Source of the DNA: Dugong dugon
Taxonomy: Eukaryota > Chordata > Mammalia > Sirenia > Dugongidae
Direction of reading: 5' to 3'
Assembly: GCA_030035585.1 (NCBI GenBank)
Contig: CM057482.1
Span: forward strand, 57,788,828-57,852,827
DNA: 64,000 nt
The translations under genes and the position numbers were made by a program. The notes beneath the pieces were generated by a model, which was not told the DNA's origin, did not search any database, and saw only the letters and a program-made list of their open reading frames with translations. Below, in pieces: positions 10,201-21,070 of the stretch; within the stretch, counting starts at the first letter, position 1, and each line of letters starts with the position of its first letter.

Positions 10201-11483
10201 AATAAAAAAAAAAATCATGGTTTTCAATTTTTCTCTGAATCAATATTCCCAAAGCTATATATCCCAACTGAACACTAAAGGGAGGGTTTAGTTCAGGACA
10301 TTTGGATTTAATCTATACATGGAAAATCCAGCTTTCCTTGCCTAAAAGAAGTCCCAGTGGTGAAGAAATACGTTTCCAGATTATGTCATAATGAAAGCCT
10401 ATATGCCCAGCTTCCAGTACAACGCCAGAAGAATTTCTGCTCTGATCTGCCCAGCCAGGCTCATTGTGTGACAAAAGCTGTGTATTTATGCTCACAGTGA
10501 ATTTAAGGGGTATTTTTCAAAGCCAAAGGAGCATTCAGCTTTTTGCACAGTTGTACTGCCAGTTGAGGGCTAGACCAGATACTCATACTGAAGAATATTC
10601 TAAACTGCTCCATTTTCAAAGCCTTTGAATTGAAGTCATATCTTGTTGAATTCCCACATGACTCAAAATGACAAGACATCCGACCACACTAGTCTTAAAT
10701 AAACTGAAATCAAACAAGAGAAATGTTGATTTCTTCGCAGAAGTTCCAGCATTCAGGTTTACCCTGCATGTGAGGATGGAGATGATGGCAGCTGGAGTCC
10801 CCACTGAACTCTCTGCAGAATGGCACTGAGCGCAGAGTAATTACAGAGACAGGGTCTTCTGTAGCAGCTGTGGAAGAGGGTAAAGATTTTGAGTATGCCT
10901 TACACTTTCTTTTGGAGGCATTGTTGGGGTTAAGAACTCAGCAGAGGTCTAAAATGTCTCATTTCTCAGTTTGACTAAGTTTTGAGAAACCTATTGGACA
11001 GGAAGTGAGCTATGTTATACTCACCCAGGAGTCAGAGTATGTCTGGAATTTGGGGAATTGATTTTTAATCCCTAAGTGTCTGGCTACATGTCTGGGTCAA
11101 TGTTTGGATCTACTGTGACCTGTGAAAGTACTTGAAAAAAAAATCAAATTGCCATATCAGAAACTAAGAACCACCATTTTATAAAAAGTTAGAGTAATTG
11201 TAGAGATGTGCTGTCTGAATGCATGTCTGTAATCTCAAGACTAGTTTAGTCTATCAGATTCCATTATGTTCAATGACTTGATCAAAATGAATCTAGCTAT
11301 GCCATTTTGTAAAAATAAATGGCTTTAAAACCTCTTTTGTATTGCTACAATATGCATTTTCTTAAAAGCTCTTAGGCTAAATGCAACCATTGTCACCAAT
11401 AAAAACATCTGTGAAGCCTACACACTAATACATTTTTGACCCTGTGGCCACTATTAAAAGAATTTTAAACCTTGCTTTGTCAG

Positions 11484-11900
11484 TTAGGGAACTCCCAGCT
11501 GCTGTAACAAGAGCCCAAAGTAATTCAGTGATTTGAAGAAAGTAGACGTTTCTCACATAGGAATTTGGAGGTGAACATTTCAGACTTGTGGGCTGCTCTG
11601 GTTCCCCCAGTTACTCAGGAAAACAGGCTGACAGTGGCTTTGTCATTTACAACGTGTGGGCTCAAAATGTGCTCTAGATTACCTTCTTTCCAGCCAGTGG
11701 GCAAGCGGCCTGTCTGGGGCACCCTCTTCTTTGTTCTCTTTCTCTAGTGTGTGCTCAATCTTGGGCCCCACCAGATACAAGGGACCAGGAAACTGGGCTC
11801 ATAACTGGCAGCCCCTCCCACCTGCAGCCTTGTCACAAAAAACCTTGGAGAATGGACTTCGGTGGGCAAGTAACTGTCTCCACCACTGTACGCTGAATCC
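11484..11900 (+). repeat. Possible ancient interspersed repeat, family not named
   Basis: The opening 'cagctgctgtaacaagagcc' followed by a 'tttctcac' stretch and a 'ggctc...caagggaccaggaaactggg' type body resembles a common mammalian fossil repeat that I remember but cannot name reliably. A second fragment of similar type starts at 31615. Recognition is by memory only. Confidence 0.3.
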
Positions 11901-12649
11901 AAATCACAAGAGTATTATGTTGACCTGTAATTCCTAAATTATTATTGATAACTGGGGTGATTCAAGCTCTATTCCAGTTTGAAAATTTGGATCAATAAAT
12001 ATGGACTTTAAGATGTAACTCCCAGTATTTATCACAGTTTGGTAATAATTTCTAAACCCCAGGCTTTCACTGCCCCCCTCCACTGTCACCATGCCCAGGG
12101 TGGCAGAGTGACAATGAATGGGGCCAGCTCACCCAGCAGGGCCTGAGCCATCCCATCTCTTCCTGGGTGACGGTACACAGCTCTCAGGCATATGAAGCTG
12201 TGTTTGTGTAAACTTGTCTGATTAGTTTACAGACATCTCGATCTATTTTGAAGAACGATACAGGGAATGTGGCTACATAAACCCCACATACTCTTTGACC
12301 CCACTGAAGAAGTTTGCCAGATGTTTATTTTAATGTCAAGTGATAAAGGGAAGGCTAAAATTCTACTCGCAATCAACCAATATTTTCAGACCAGCTGCAT
12401 TCTTCTTAGCCTGTTAAGAAGGCTGAAGAATTTTGGCGCATACCCTTTTTTCATTTCTACCTGAGATGTCCAAGAGAGGAGATATGTTCTCAGACTGCAG
12501 ACATGAGATAGCGTGCAGGTAAATTATGCAAAGTGAGAGGATTTACACTCATGATACACAGCTTCCATTGCTAGTGCTTCTTTTTCAGGTATTTTTGCTC
12601 AGATGCAGTTTGGATAGTCTAAACACTAAAGATGCAGTGAGATGATGGT

Positions 12650-12666
12650 ACCGCCAGGTGGCACCA
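12650..12666 (+). promoter_or_regulatory. CTCF-like binding motif
   Basis: The 17-mer ACCGCCAGGTGGCACCA fits the vertebrate CTCF core (RCC-ASYAG-RKGGCRS-YR) with a single mismatch, G for A at the fourth position. It lies in single-copy sequence about 180 bp upstream of the full-length L1. A motif this short gives false positives, so occupancy is unproven. Confidence 0.4.
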
Positions 12667-12844
12667 CAGAGAGTAAAAATGCTGCACCAAGGTGCAGGTT
12701 GTTGTAAAAGTTTGTTCTTTGCTTAAGTACCTGGGTCTTATGGTAGTAAACCTGAGTTAATCCCTACTATCTCTGTGAAATCTAAGGTTACCAAAGGAAG
12801 GACAGCATTCCCTTTCTAGTTTTTTTTTTTAAATGCATATGGTA

Positions 12845-14217
12845 GGGAGGCGGGGCCAGCATGGTGGAGTAGTCAGATGCTTCTGGTGGACCCTCTTACA
12901 ACAGAGACCCAAAAAAACAAGTGATTTGATTATATATGGCAATCTGGGAGCCCTGAACATCAAAGGCAGAGTTGAGGAACTGGACTGAGTGGCAGGGGGA
13001 GGGAGAGACAGTTTGGAAGCAGTGAGGAGTTGCCAGACCTGACACAGCGAGAGTCTGAGCACTTCAGGGCTGATCAGCTCAGGGGTGAGCGGTGAGACAG
13101 ACAAGCAGCCGTGCTCAGGAGATGCATTTTCCGCACAAGGAGAGAACCGGGACCAGAGAGGTTACCTGGCCACCCAGAACCAGTGAGAAGCAGCCCTCCA
13201 CGAAAGATAAGTACTTGCGTACGGCTTACCATGCGGATCAAAAACACCCCCCTTAGGGAAAAACCTATCTCCCATTTACCTCCCCACTCCCTGCTCTGCA
13301 CTGAGTCTCTGACCAGCTTCAGCAATTGCTGAGACCCATGGGCCAGAAGTAGGATCCATCACATGCCCGGAGCCATTCTCCCTGCCTTGGAGAGTGAACA
13401 AATTAACAGATGGGAAAAAATAAACTGCCAGATCCCCTAAGGCAGGAACCCAGGGTAGACACAGCTCTTTTGAGTAGGCACAGGCATAAGGGATCCACAG
13501 ACTTTGAGTACCTTTCCCCCTGCATACACTCGTGTGGGCCCATCTCAACAGCGTAGGCCTTCATTACCACAATACAATAGGGTATATACTGGAAAACCAA
13601 CTTCAACTGTTTCAGCTGTGAAGTGGCAGGTTCTTGACATTTGACAGTGCTCTGTCCATTAAGCAGGCTCTTTACCTACCCACATCAGGGACCTGAGGAC
13701 TGGTGGCTCTACCCATGCCACCTAGCCACCTGCAAGAGGGGCCCATGAATAAGAAGTGCCCCCTAGTCCTTACAGCCAACACCATTAGGTGCTAATAGTC
13801 TGGCTGCAAAACCCATCCACCTACATGCTCTAGGGAACAGGGACATGCCTTACTCCTGGACACTCGGGGGTGGCCGCCAGCCCCCTGCCTTACTTGGTGC
13901 ATGTCCCCCTGCTGCAGCCAGATGCCTGTGCCTACACCAGTCACCCATACCTGTCTAGGACTGTAAGTGTGAGCCTACACCTCACATTTGATGGCAATCT
14001 ACCTGGGCACCTGAGCTGAATCCATACAGGAGGAGTGGGCAGACTCTTTAGCTCACATACCTAATAACAGATCTAACCACCTGGTGGCAGGACATTAGAG
14101 CTTCAAAGCTGCCAATAATAAAACTAGCTCATATGAGCAGCCTATTTGGGCATATCAAAACAAAACAAGAAGCTAGGACACAGTAAGCAAACATAAAATA
14201 AATATAATAACTTATTG
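12845..14217 (+). promoter_or_regulatory. L1 5' UTR with internal promoter region
   Basis: This 1.37-kb segment precedes ORF1 and opens with the 'ggcggggccagcatggtgga' start typical of mammalian L1 5' UTRs, whose first part acts as an RNA polymerase II promoter. It is the most CpG-bearing part of the element. Antisense open frames between 13074 and 13606 are unrelated chance frames. Whether promoter activity remains cannot be judged from sequence. Confidence 0.65.
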
Positions 14218-15210
14218 ATGGCTCGGAGACAACTGTCAATATCAAATCATATAAAGAGGCAATCCATGAGGGCTTCAGAAAGCTCCCAAAATAAAGAATC
14301 TAGAAATTTTCCAGAGGAGGAAAATTTCTTGGAATTACTAGAGGCAGAATACAAAAGATTAATATACAGGACTCCTCAAGAAATTAAGAAAGAGATTAAG
14401 CAAAACGCAGAACATGCAATGGCAGAAATTTAAAAGATTAGAGAAGAGCATAATGACAAATCTAACAGGCTGTAAGAATCCATAGAGAGACAGCAATCAG
14501 AAATCCAGAAGATTAACAATAAAATTTCAGAACTAGACAACTCAATAGAAAGTCATAAGAGCAGAATTGAGGCAATGGAAGTCAGAATTAGTGAGACTGA
14601 AGATAAAGCACTTGACAATAACTTATTTGAGGAAAAATCAGATAAAAGGATTAAAAAAAATGAAGAAACCCAAAGAATTATGTGGGACTCTATCAAGAGG
14701 AATAACCTATGAGTGACTGGAGTACCAGAATGGGGGGATAACAGAAAATACAGAGAGAATAGTTGAAGATTTGTTGGCAGAAAACTTCCCTGATCTCATG
14801 AAAGATGACACGATATCTATCCAAGATGCCCATCGAACCCCACATAAGGTAGATCCCAAAAGAAAGTCACCAAGACATATTATAATCAAACTTACCAAAA
14901 CCAAAGATAAAAAGAGAATTTTAAGACCAGCTAGGGATAAGCGAAAAGTCATCTACAAAGGAGAGTCAGTAAGAATAAGCTTGGACTACTTAGTAGAAAC
15001 CATGCAGGCAAGAAGGCAATGGGATGACATATATAAAGCTTGAAGGAAAAAAACTGCCAGTGAAGAATTATGTATCCAGCAAAACTGCCTCTCAAATATG
15101 ATGGTGAAATTAGGGTATTTCCGGAAAAACAGAAGTTTAGGGAATTTGCAAAAACCAAACCAAAATTACAAGAAATACTAAAGGGAGTCCTCTGGTTAGA
15201 TAATCAATAA
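14218..15210 (+). pseudogene. L1 ORF1 pseudogene (RNA-binding chaperone)
   Basis: The parent protein coats L1 RNA as a coiled-coil trimer. The start ATGGCTCGG (MARRQLS) opens the frame. The N-terminal and coiled-coil part is glutamate/lysine-rich (IERQQSEIQKINNKISELD...ESHKSRIEAMEVRISETE). The RRM and C-terminal part is clear: AENFPDLMKDDTISIQDAHRTPHKVDPK, then SPRHIIIKLTKTKDKKRIL and VRISLDYLVETMQARRQWDDIY. The reading ends at a TAA at 15208-15210 after a GVLWLDNQ-like tail, for about 331 codons. Stops at 14431 and beyond, and at least two frameshifts (frame changes before 14771 and near 15040), inactivate it. Confidence 0.88.
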
Positions 15211-15657
15211 CGTCAGATAACAACCCAAGACTAGAACACAGGACAGAGCAACCAGATATCAACCCAGGTAGGGAAGTCACAAAAATAAATTAAAGCTAAA
15301 ACACTGAAAATAGGGAAATAGATGTCAATATGTAAAAGATGACAGCATTAAAACAAAAAATAGGGACTTAAAAAATGTAGACATAGACTTTGCATATGGA
15401 GACAAAGTCAAGGCGATATAAAAAAATAAAAGACTGGTGTAAACTTAGAAAAATAGGGGTAAATATTAGGGTAGCCACAAAGGAAACTAACAATCCTACA
15501 AGTCAAAATAAAAACTAGAAAAATGTAAAGACTCAGCAAACACAAAATAAACAACAACAAAAAAGATGAAAAAAAATACATAAAGAAAAATGACACAGCA
15601 AACAAAATTAAATGGAACAAAAAAACTGTGAACAACACACACAAAAAAGACATCAAA

Positions 15658-18600
15658 ATGACAGCACTAAACTCATACCTATCAATAATTACGCTGAATT
15701 TAAATGGACTAAATGCAGAGAGAGTGGCAGATTGGATTAAAAAAACAATCCATCTATATGCTGCCTACAAGAGACACAACTTAGACTTAAAGACACAAAA
15801 AAACTAAAACTCAAAGGATGGAAAAAAAATATATCAAGCAAACAACACTCAAAAAAGAGCAGAAGTGGCAATCTTAATCTCTGACAAAATAGACTTTAAA
15901 GTAAAATCCACCACAAAGGATAAGGAAGGAAACTATATAATGATTAAAGAATCAATACACCAGGAGGACATAACTATGATAAATATTTATGCACCCAATG
16001 ACAGGGCTCCAAAACACATAAAACAAACTCTAACAGCACTGAAAAGAGACTAGACAGCTCCACAATAGTAGTAGGAGACTTCAACACACCACTTTTGGTG
16101 AAGGACAGAACATCCAGAAAGAAGCTCAACAAAGACTCAGAAGAGCTAAATGCTACAGTCAGCCAACTTGATCTCATAGACATATACTGAACACTCCACC
16201 CAACAGCAGTCAAGTGTACTTTCTTTTCCAATGCACATGGAACATTCTCCAGGATAGACCATATATTAGACCATAAAACAAGCCTTAACAAAATCCAAAG
16301 CATCGAAATATTACAAAGCATCTTTTCTGACCATAAAGCCATTAAAGTAGAAATCAACAATAGAAAAAGCAAGGGAAAAAAATCAAACACATGGAAACTG
16401 AATAACACCTTGCTCAAAAACTACTGGGTTATAGAAGAAATTAAGGACAGAATAAAGAATTTCCTAGACTCAAATGAGAATGAAAATACATCCTACCAGA
16501 ACCTTTGGGACATAGCAAAAGCAATGCTCAGAGATCAGTTTAGAGCAATAAATGCACACATCCAAAAAGAAGAAAGGGCCATAATCAAAACATTAGCCCT
16601 ATAACTTGAACAAATAGAACGAGAGCAGCAAAAGAAGCCCTCAGTCACCGGAAGAAAGGAAATAATAAGAATTAGAGCAGAAATAAATGAAATAGAAAAA
16701 TAATTGAAAAGTTAACAAGACTGAAAGCTGGTTCTTTAAAACATCAAAAAAATTGATAAACCATTGGCTAAACTGACAAAAGAAAAACAGGAGAGGAAGC
16801 AAACAACACATATAAGAAATGGAATGGGTGATATATCCCAACAGACCTAACTGAAATTAAAAGAATCATAACATAATACTATGAAAAACCGTACTCTAAT
16901 TAGTTGAAAACCTAGAGAAAATGGACCAATTTCTAGAAACTCACTACCTACCTAAACTAACACAAACAGAGGTAGAACAACTAAATAAACCCATAATAAA
17001 CCCAACAAAAAAAGCCCTGGCCCGGATGGCTTCACTGGAGAATTCTACCAAACTTTCAGAGAAGAGTTAATACCACTACTACTAAAGGTATTTCAGAGCA
17101 TAGAAAAGGATGGAGTACTCCCAAACTCATTCTATGAAGCCTGCATTAACCCTGATACCTAAACCAGCCAGGTAAAGACTCCACAAAAAAAGAAAATTAC
17201 AGACCAATATCCCTCATGAACACTGATGCAAAAATCCTCAACAAAATTCTAGCCAACAGAATTCAGCAACATATCAAAAAAATAATTAACCATGATCAAG
17301 TGGGATTTATACCAGGTATGCAAGGATGGTTCAACATTAGAAAAAGCATCAATGTACTCCATGACATAAAACAAAAGACAAGAACCACATTGTGATGGTT
17401 AAGATTGTGTGTCAACTTGACTGGGCCATGATTCTCCATGTTTTAATGTAATCACTCCCGTGATTGAATATACTGTGAGTAGCCAATCAGATGAAAGGGA
17501 GTCTCCTTGGGGGTGTGGCCCGCATCTGTATATAAGCAGACATTCTGGCTTTTTGCTCTCTCTGGATCCTGTGGCTGCTTCCTGTCGTCTCATCTCCCAT
17601 TCTTGGGATTTGAGCTGTCAGCTTATCTGCTGAACCTGGGATTCATCGATCTGCACAGCCTGTGAGCGGGAGCCCTGCTCTCCGACCTGCCGATCTTGGG
17701 CTTGCCAGCTTCTGCAGCTGTGTGACTTGGGAGAGGCCTCTACCCTGATCCACAGACTTGTTATGTTCTAGCCTCTACAAACGCGTGAGCTGTTTCCTTG
17801 ATATAATCTCTCTCTATATATATATTTATACACTTTACTGGTTTTGTTTCTCTAGAGAACCCAGCCTAAGACACACATGATCTTATCACTCAATGCAAAA
17901 AAGGCATTTGACAAAGTCCAAACCCATTCACGATAAAAACTCTCAACAAAATAGGAATAGAAGGGTAATTCCTCAACATAATTAAGGGCATTTACACAAA
18001 GCCAACAGGCGACATCGTCCTAAATGGAGAGACTGTCCAAGTATTCCTCTTGAGAATGGGAACCAGACAAGGATACCTTTATCACCACTCTTATTCAACA
18101 TTGTGCTGGAAGTCTTAGCCAGAGCAGTTAGGCTAGAAAAAGAAATAAAGGGCATCCAAATTGGTAGGGAAGAACTCAAAGTATCTCTATTTGCAGATGA
18201 TATGATCTTACACACAGAAAACCCCAAAGAATCCACAAGAAAACTGCTGGAACTAATAGATTTCAGCAAAATTTCAGGATACAAGATAAACATACAAAAA
18301 TCAGTTGGATTCCTTTACACCAACAAAGAGAACCTTGAAGAGGAAATCACCAAATCAGTACCATTGACAATAGCCTCAAAGAAGATAAAATACTTAGGAA
18401 TAAATCCAACCAGAGATGTAAAATCTCTATACAATGAAAACTACAAGACAGTACTGCAAGAAACCAAAAGAGACCTGTATAAGTGGAAAAATATACCTTG
18501 CTCGTGGATAGGTAGTCTCAACTTTGTGAAAATGCAAATTCTTCCCAAAGCAATCTACAGTTACAATACAATCCGGATCCACATTCCACGGGCATTTTTT

Positions 18601-19892
18601 AATAAGATGGAGAAAAAAATCACCAACTTCATAAGGAAAGGGAAGAGGCTGTGAATAAGTAAAGCATTACTCAAGAAGAAGAACAAAGTGGGAAGTCTCA
18701 CACTACCTGACTTTAGAATCTACTATACTGCCACAGTAGTCAGAACAGCCTGGTACTGGTACAACAACAGATACATAGACCAATGGAACAGAACTGAGAA
18801 TCCAGAAATAAATTCTTCCACCTATGAGCAGCTGATATTTGACAAAGGCCCAAAGTCCATTAATTGAAGAACAGACAGTCTCTTTAAGAAATGGTGGTGG
18901 CATAACTAAATACCCATCTGCAAAAAATTGAAACACAACCTTTACCTCACATTATGCACAAAAACTAACTCAAAATGGATCAAAGACTTAAATATAAAAT
19001 TGAAAATGAGAAAGATCATGGAAGAAAAAATAGGGGCAACACTAGGAGCCCTAATACATGGCATAAACACAATACGAACCATAAGTAACAATGCACAAGC
19101 ACCAGAAGAGAGACTAGGTAAATGGGAATTCCTAAAAATCAAACACTTATGCTCATCGAAAGGCTTCACCAAAGAGTAAAAAGACAACCTACAGACTGGG
19201 AAAAAAATTTTGGTTACGACAAATCCGATCAGAGTCTAATCCCTAAAATCTACAAGATACTGCAAAACCTCAAAAATAAAAAGACAAATAACCCAATTAA
19301 AAAATGGGCAAAGGATATGAACAGGCACTTCACCAAAGAAGATATTCAGGTGGCTAACAGACCCATGAAGAAATGCTCACGATCATTAGCCATTAGACAA
19401 ATGCAGGTCAAAACTACAATGAAATATCATCTCACCCCAACAAGGCTAACATTAATCCAGAAAACACAAAATAATAAATGCTGGATAGGTTGTAGAGAGA
19501 CTAGAACACTTATACACTGTTGGTGGGAATGTAAAATGGTACAACCACTTTGGAAATCAATTTGACGATTAATAGAAGTACCATATGATCCAGCTATCCT
19601 GCTCCTTGGAATATATCCTAGAGAAATAAGAGCTGTCAGATGAATAGATATATGAACACCCATGTTCATTGCAGTACTGTTCACAATAGCAAAAAGATGG
19701 AAACAACCTAGGTACCCATCAATGGGTGAATAGATAAACAAATTATGGTATATCCACACAATGGAATACTACTTAATGATAAAGAACAATGGTGAAGCTG
19801 TGAAACGTAACATGCAGGAAGCTGGAGGTCATTATGCTGAGTGAATTTAGTCAATCACAGAAGGACAAATATTGTATAGACCTCCATTATAA
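15658..19892 (+). pseudogene. L1 ORF2 pseudogene (endonuclease-reverse transcriptase), LTR-split
   Basis: The start ATGACAGCACTAAAC (MTALNSYLSIITLNLNGLN) matches the usual beginning of the endonuclease. Catalytic landmarks still readable are GDFNTP (about 16075) and SDHKA (about 16328). RT landmarks are [16 protein letters not shown] just before the LTR at 17391, NAKKAFDKV just after it at 17874, LFADDMIL near 18188 and the C-terminal [15 protein letters not shown] near 19490. Frames change repeatedly and several stops occur. Removing the LTR and one copy of its 5-bp duplication restores colinearity with other L1 copies. The end point is approximate. Confidence 0.88.
17391..17873 (+). mobile_element. 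Solo LTR (ERV-L / MLT2-like) inside the L1
   Basis: It begins TGTGATGGTTAAGATTGTGT and ends CAGCCTAAGACA, with a 5-bp perfect duplication CACAT on each side (17386-17390 and 17874-17878). It lies in the RT region of L1 ORF2, so it is younger than that L1. A 'tgatataatctctctctata' region near the 3' end resembles the polyadenylation area of MLT2-type LTRs. It is the same family as 1734-2302, and the missing internal region shows it is a recombined solo LTR. Confidence 0.9.
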
Positions 19893-20841
19893 GAACTCCA
19901 GAAAAGGTTTAAACACAGAAGAAAATATTCTTTGATGGTTATGAGGGTGGGGAGGGAGAGTGAGGGTTATTTACTCACTAGATAGTAGATAAGAATTAGC
20001 TTACGTGAAAGGAGGGACAGCACTCACTACTGGGGAAGTCAGCACAACTGGACTAAACCAAAGCTAAGAAGTTTCCTGAATACAATCAAACACTTTGAGG
20101 GACAGAGTAGCAGAGGTATGGGTCTGGGAACCATGCTTTGAGGGGACATCTAGGTCAATTGTCATAACTAAGCTTATTAAGAAAATGTTCTGCATCCTAC
20201 TTTGGTGAGTGGCGTCTGGGGTCTTAAAAGCTTGCAAGTGGCCATCTAAGATGCATCAATTGGTCTCAACCACCTGGAGTAAAGGAGAATGAAGAACACC
20301 CAAGACACAAGGAAAGTATTAGCCCAAGAGACAGAAAGGGCCACATATACCAAGAGACTTCATTAGCCTGAGACCAGAAGAACTAGATGGTGCCTGGCTA
20401 CCACCAATGACTGCCCTGACAGGGAACACAACAGAGAGTCCCAGATGGAGCAGGAGAAAGGTGGAGTGAAGAACTCAAATTCTTGTAAGATGACCAGACT
20501 TAATGGTCTGACTGAGACTGGAGTAACCTCGGAAAGCATGGCCCCTGGATTCTATTAGCAGAGAACTAAAACAATTTCCAAGGCCAACTCTTCAGACAGG
20601 GATTGGACTGGACTGTGGGACATAAAGTGATACTTGTGAGGAGTGTGCCTCTTAGCTCAAGTAGATACAAGAGACCAAAGGGGCAGCTTCTGTCCAGAGG
20701 TGAGATGGGAAGGCAGAGAGGGTTAGGAGCTGGTTGAATGGACATAGGGAATCAGGGGTGGAAAAGAGGAGTGTGCTGTCACAGGAGAGGGAGAGCAATT
20801 AGAGTCAGATAACAATGTATGTATAAACTTTTGTATGGGAA
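19893..20841 (+). other. L1 3' UTR
   Basis: Contains a G-run tract (19944-19968) right after ORF2, the phrase 'ggggtcttaaaagcttgcaa' near 20219 that recurs in every L1 of this lineage in the window, and 'gaactagatggtgcctggct' near 20379. It ends in a short A-rich run before the flanking duplication. Confidence 0.8.
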
Positions 20842-20879
20842 AAATATATATGGTAAAATAATGTCATTAATTACAACCT

Positions 20880-21070
20880 TTTATCAATGCTGTATATAAT
20901 ATTTATATTCTATAAATGTATAATTTTTATAGAATATAAATACAGATAATATTTATAGTCTATAAATACAGATAATATTTATAGAATATAAATATTTATA
21001 GATATAAATATTGTAACAATATTTATAGAATATAAATATTGTTATATAGAATATTTACAATATGGTCATA
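20880..21070. repeat. AT-rich tandem and palindromic cluster
   Basis: A perfect 16-bp inverted repeat lies at 20901-20916 and 20926-20941 (arm ATTTATATTCTATAAA). A 25-nt near-palindrome with 11-bp arms lies at 21017-21041 (arm CAATATTTATA). The phrase 'tacagataatatttatag' is repeated at 20941 and 20967. The cluster directly follows the 3' duplication of the full-length L1. It could form hairpins or cruciforms; it has no coding meaning. Confidence 0.85.

Larger units (their letters stand above)
7385..10212 (+). mobile_element. 5'-truncated L1 with three stacked 3' ends
   Basis: A 14-bp perfect duplication AATCATGGTTTTCA flanks the element (7371-7384 and 10213-10226), so everything between arrived in one event. 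It holds the C-terminal third of ORF2, a G-rich tract, a 3' UTR and then three successive 3'-terminal modules, each ending in an A-rich run (9742-9750, 10057-10074 and 10191-10212). It is one of the youngest-looking L1 copies in the window: the ORF2 remnant has no stop for 444 codons. The minus-strand copy at 54770-57612 belongs to the same subfamily. Confidence 0.92.
10227..12830. other. Mostly single-copy sequence
   Basis: No LINE, SINE or LTR of the recent classes is visible. A possible old interspersed repeat lies at 11484-11900 and a CTCF-like motif at 12650-12666, listed separately. Open frames stay under about 95 codons and look random. Confidence 0.45.
12845..20841 (+). mobile_element. 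Near full-length L1, inactive, interrupted by an LTR
   Basis: A complete L1 layout is visible: a G+C-richer 5' UTR beginning GGGAGGCGGGGCCAGCATGG, ORF1 from 14218, an inter-ORF spacer, ORF2 from 15658 and a 3' UTR ending in an A-rich run near 20841. A 14-bp duplication with two mismatches (12831-12844 and 20842-20855, core ATATGGTA) flanks it. Without the inserted LTR it measures about 7.5 kb, usual for a full-length afrotherian L1 with a long 5' UTR. All ORFs are broken. The 3' end stops about 40-45 bp earlier than the 3' termini of the minus-strand L1 copies at 42366 and 47568. Confidence 0.9.

Noticed and set aside
13855-13885. Second CTCF-like motif ('ggccgccagccccctgcc')
   Set aside because: Several core positions mismatch on both strands, and it lies within the L1 5' UTR.
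15974-16417. Minus-strand 147-codon frame inside the L1
   Set aside because: Shadow of the L1 ORF2 endonuclease region, which is A-rich on the plus strand and therefore stop-poor on the other.
17391-17873. DNA transposon at this position
   Set aside because: TG...CA ends, a 5-bp duplication and a polyadenylation-like region fit an LTR; there are no inverted repeats longer than the terminal few bases.
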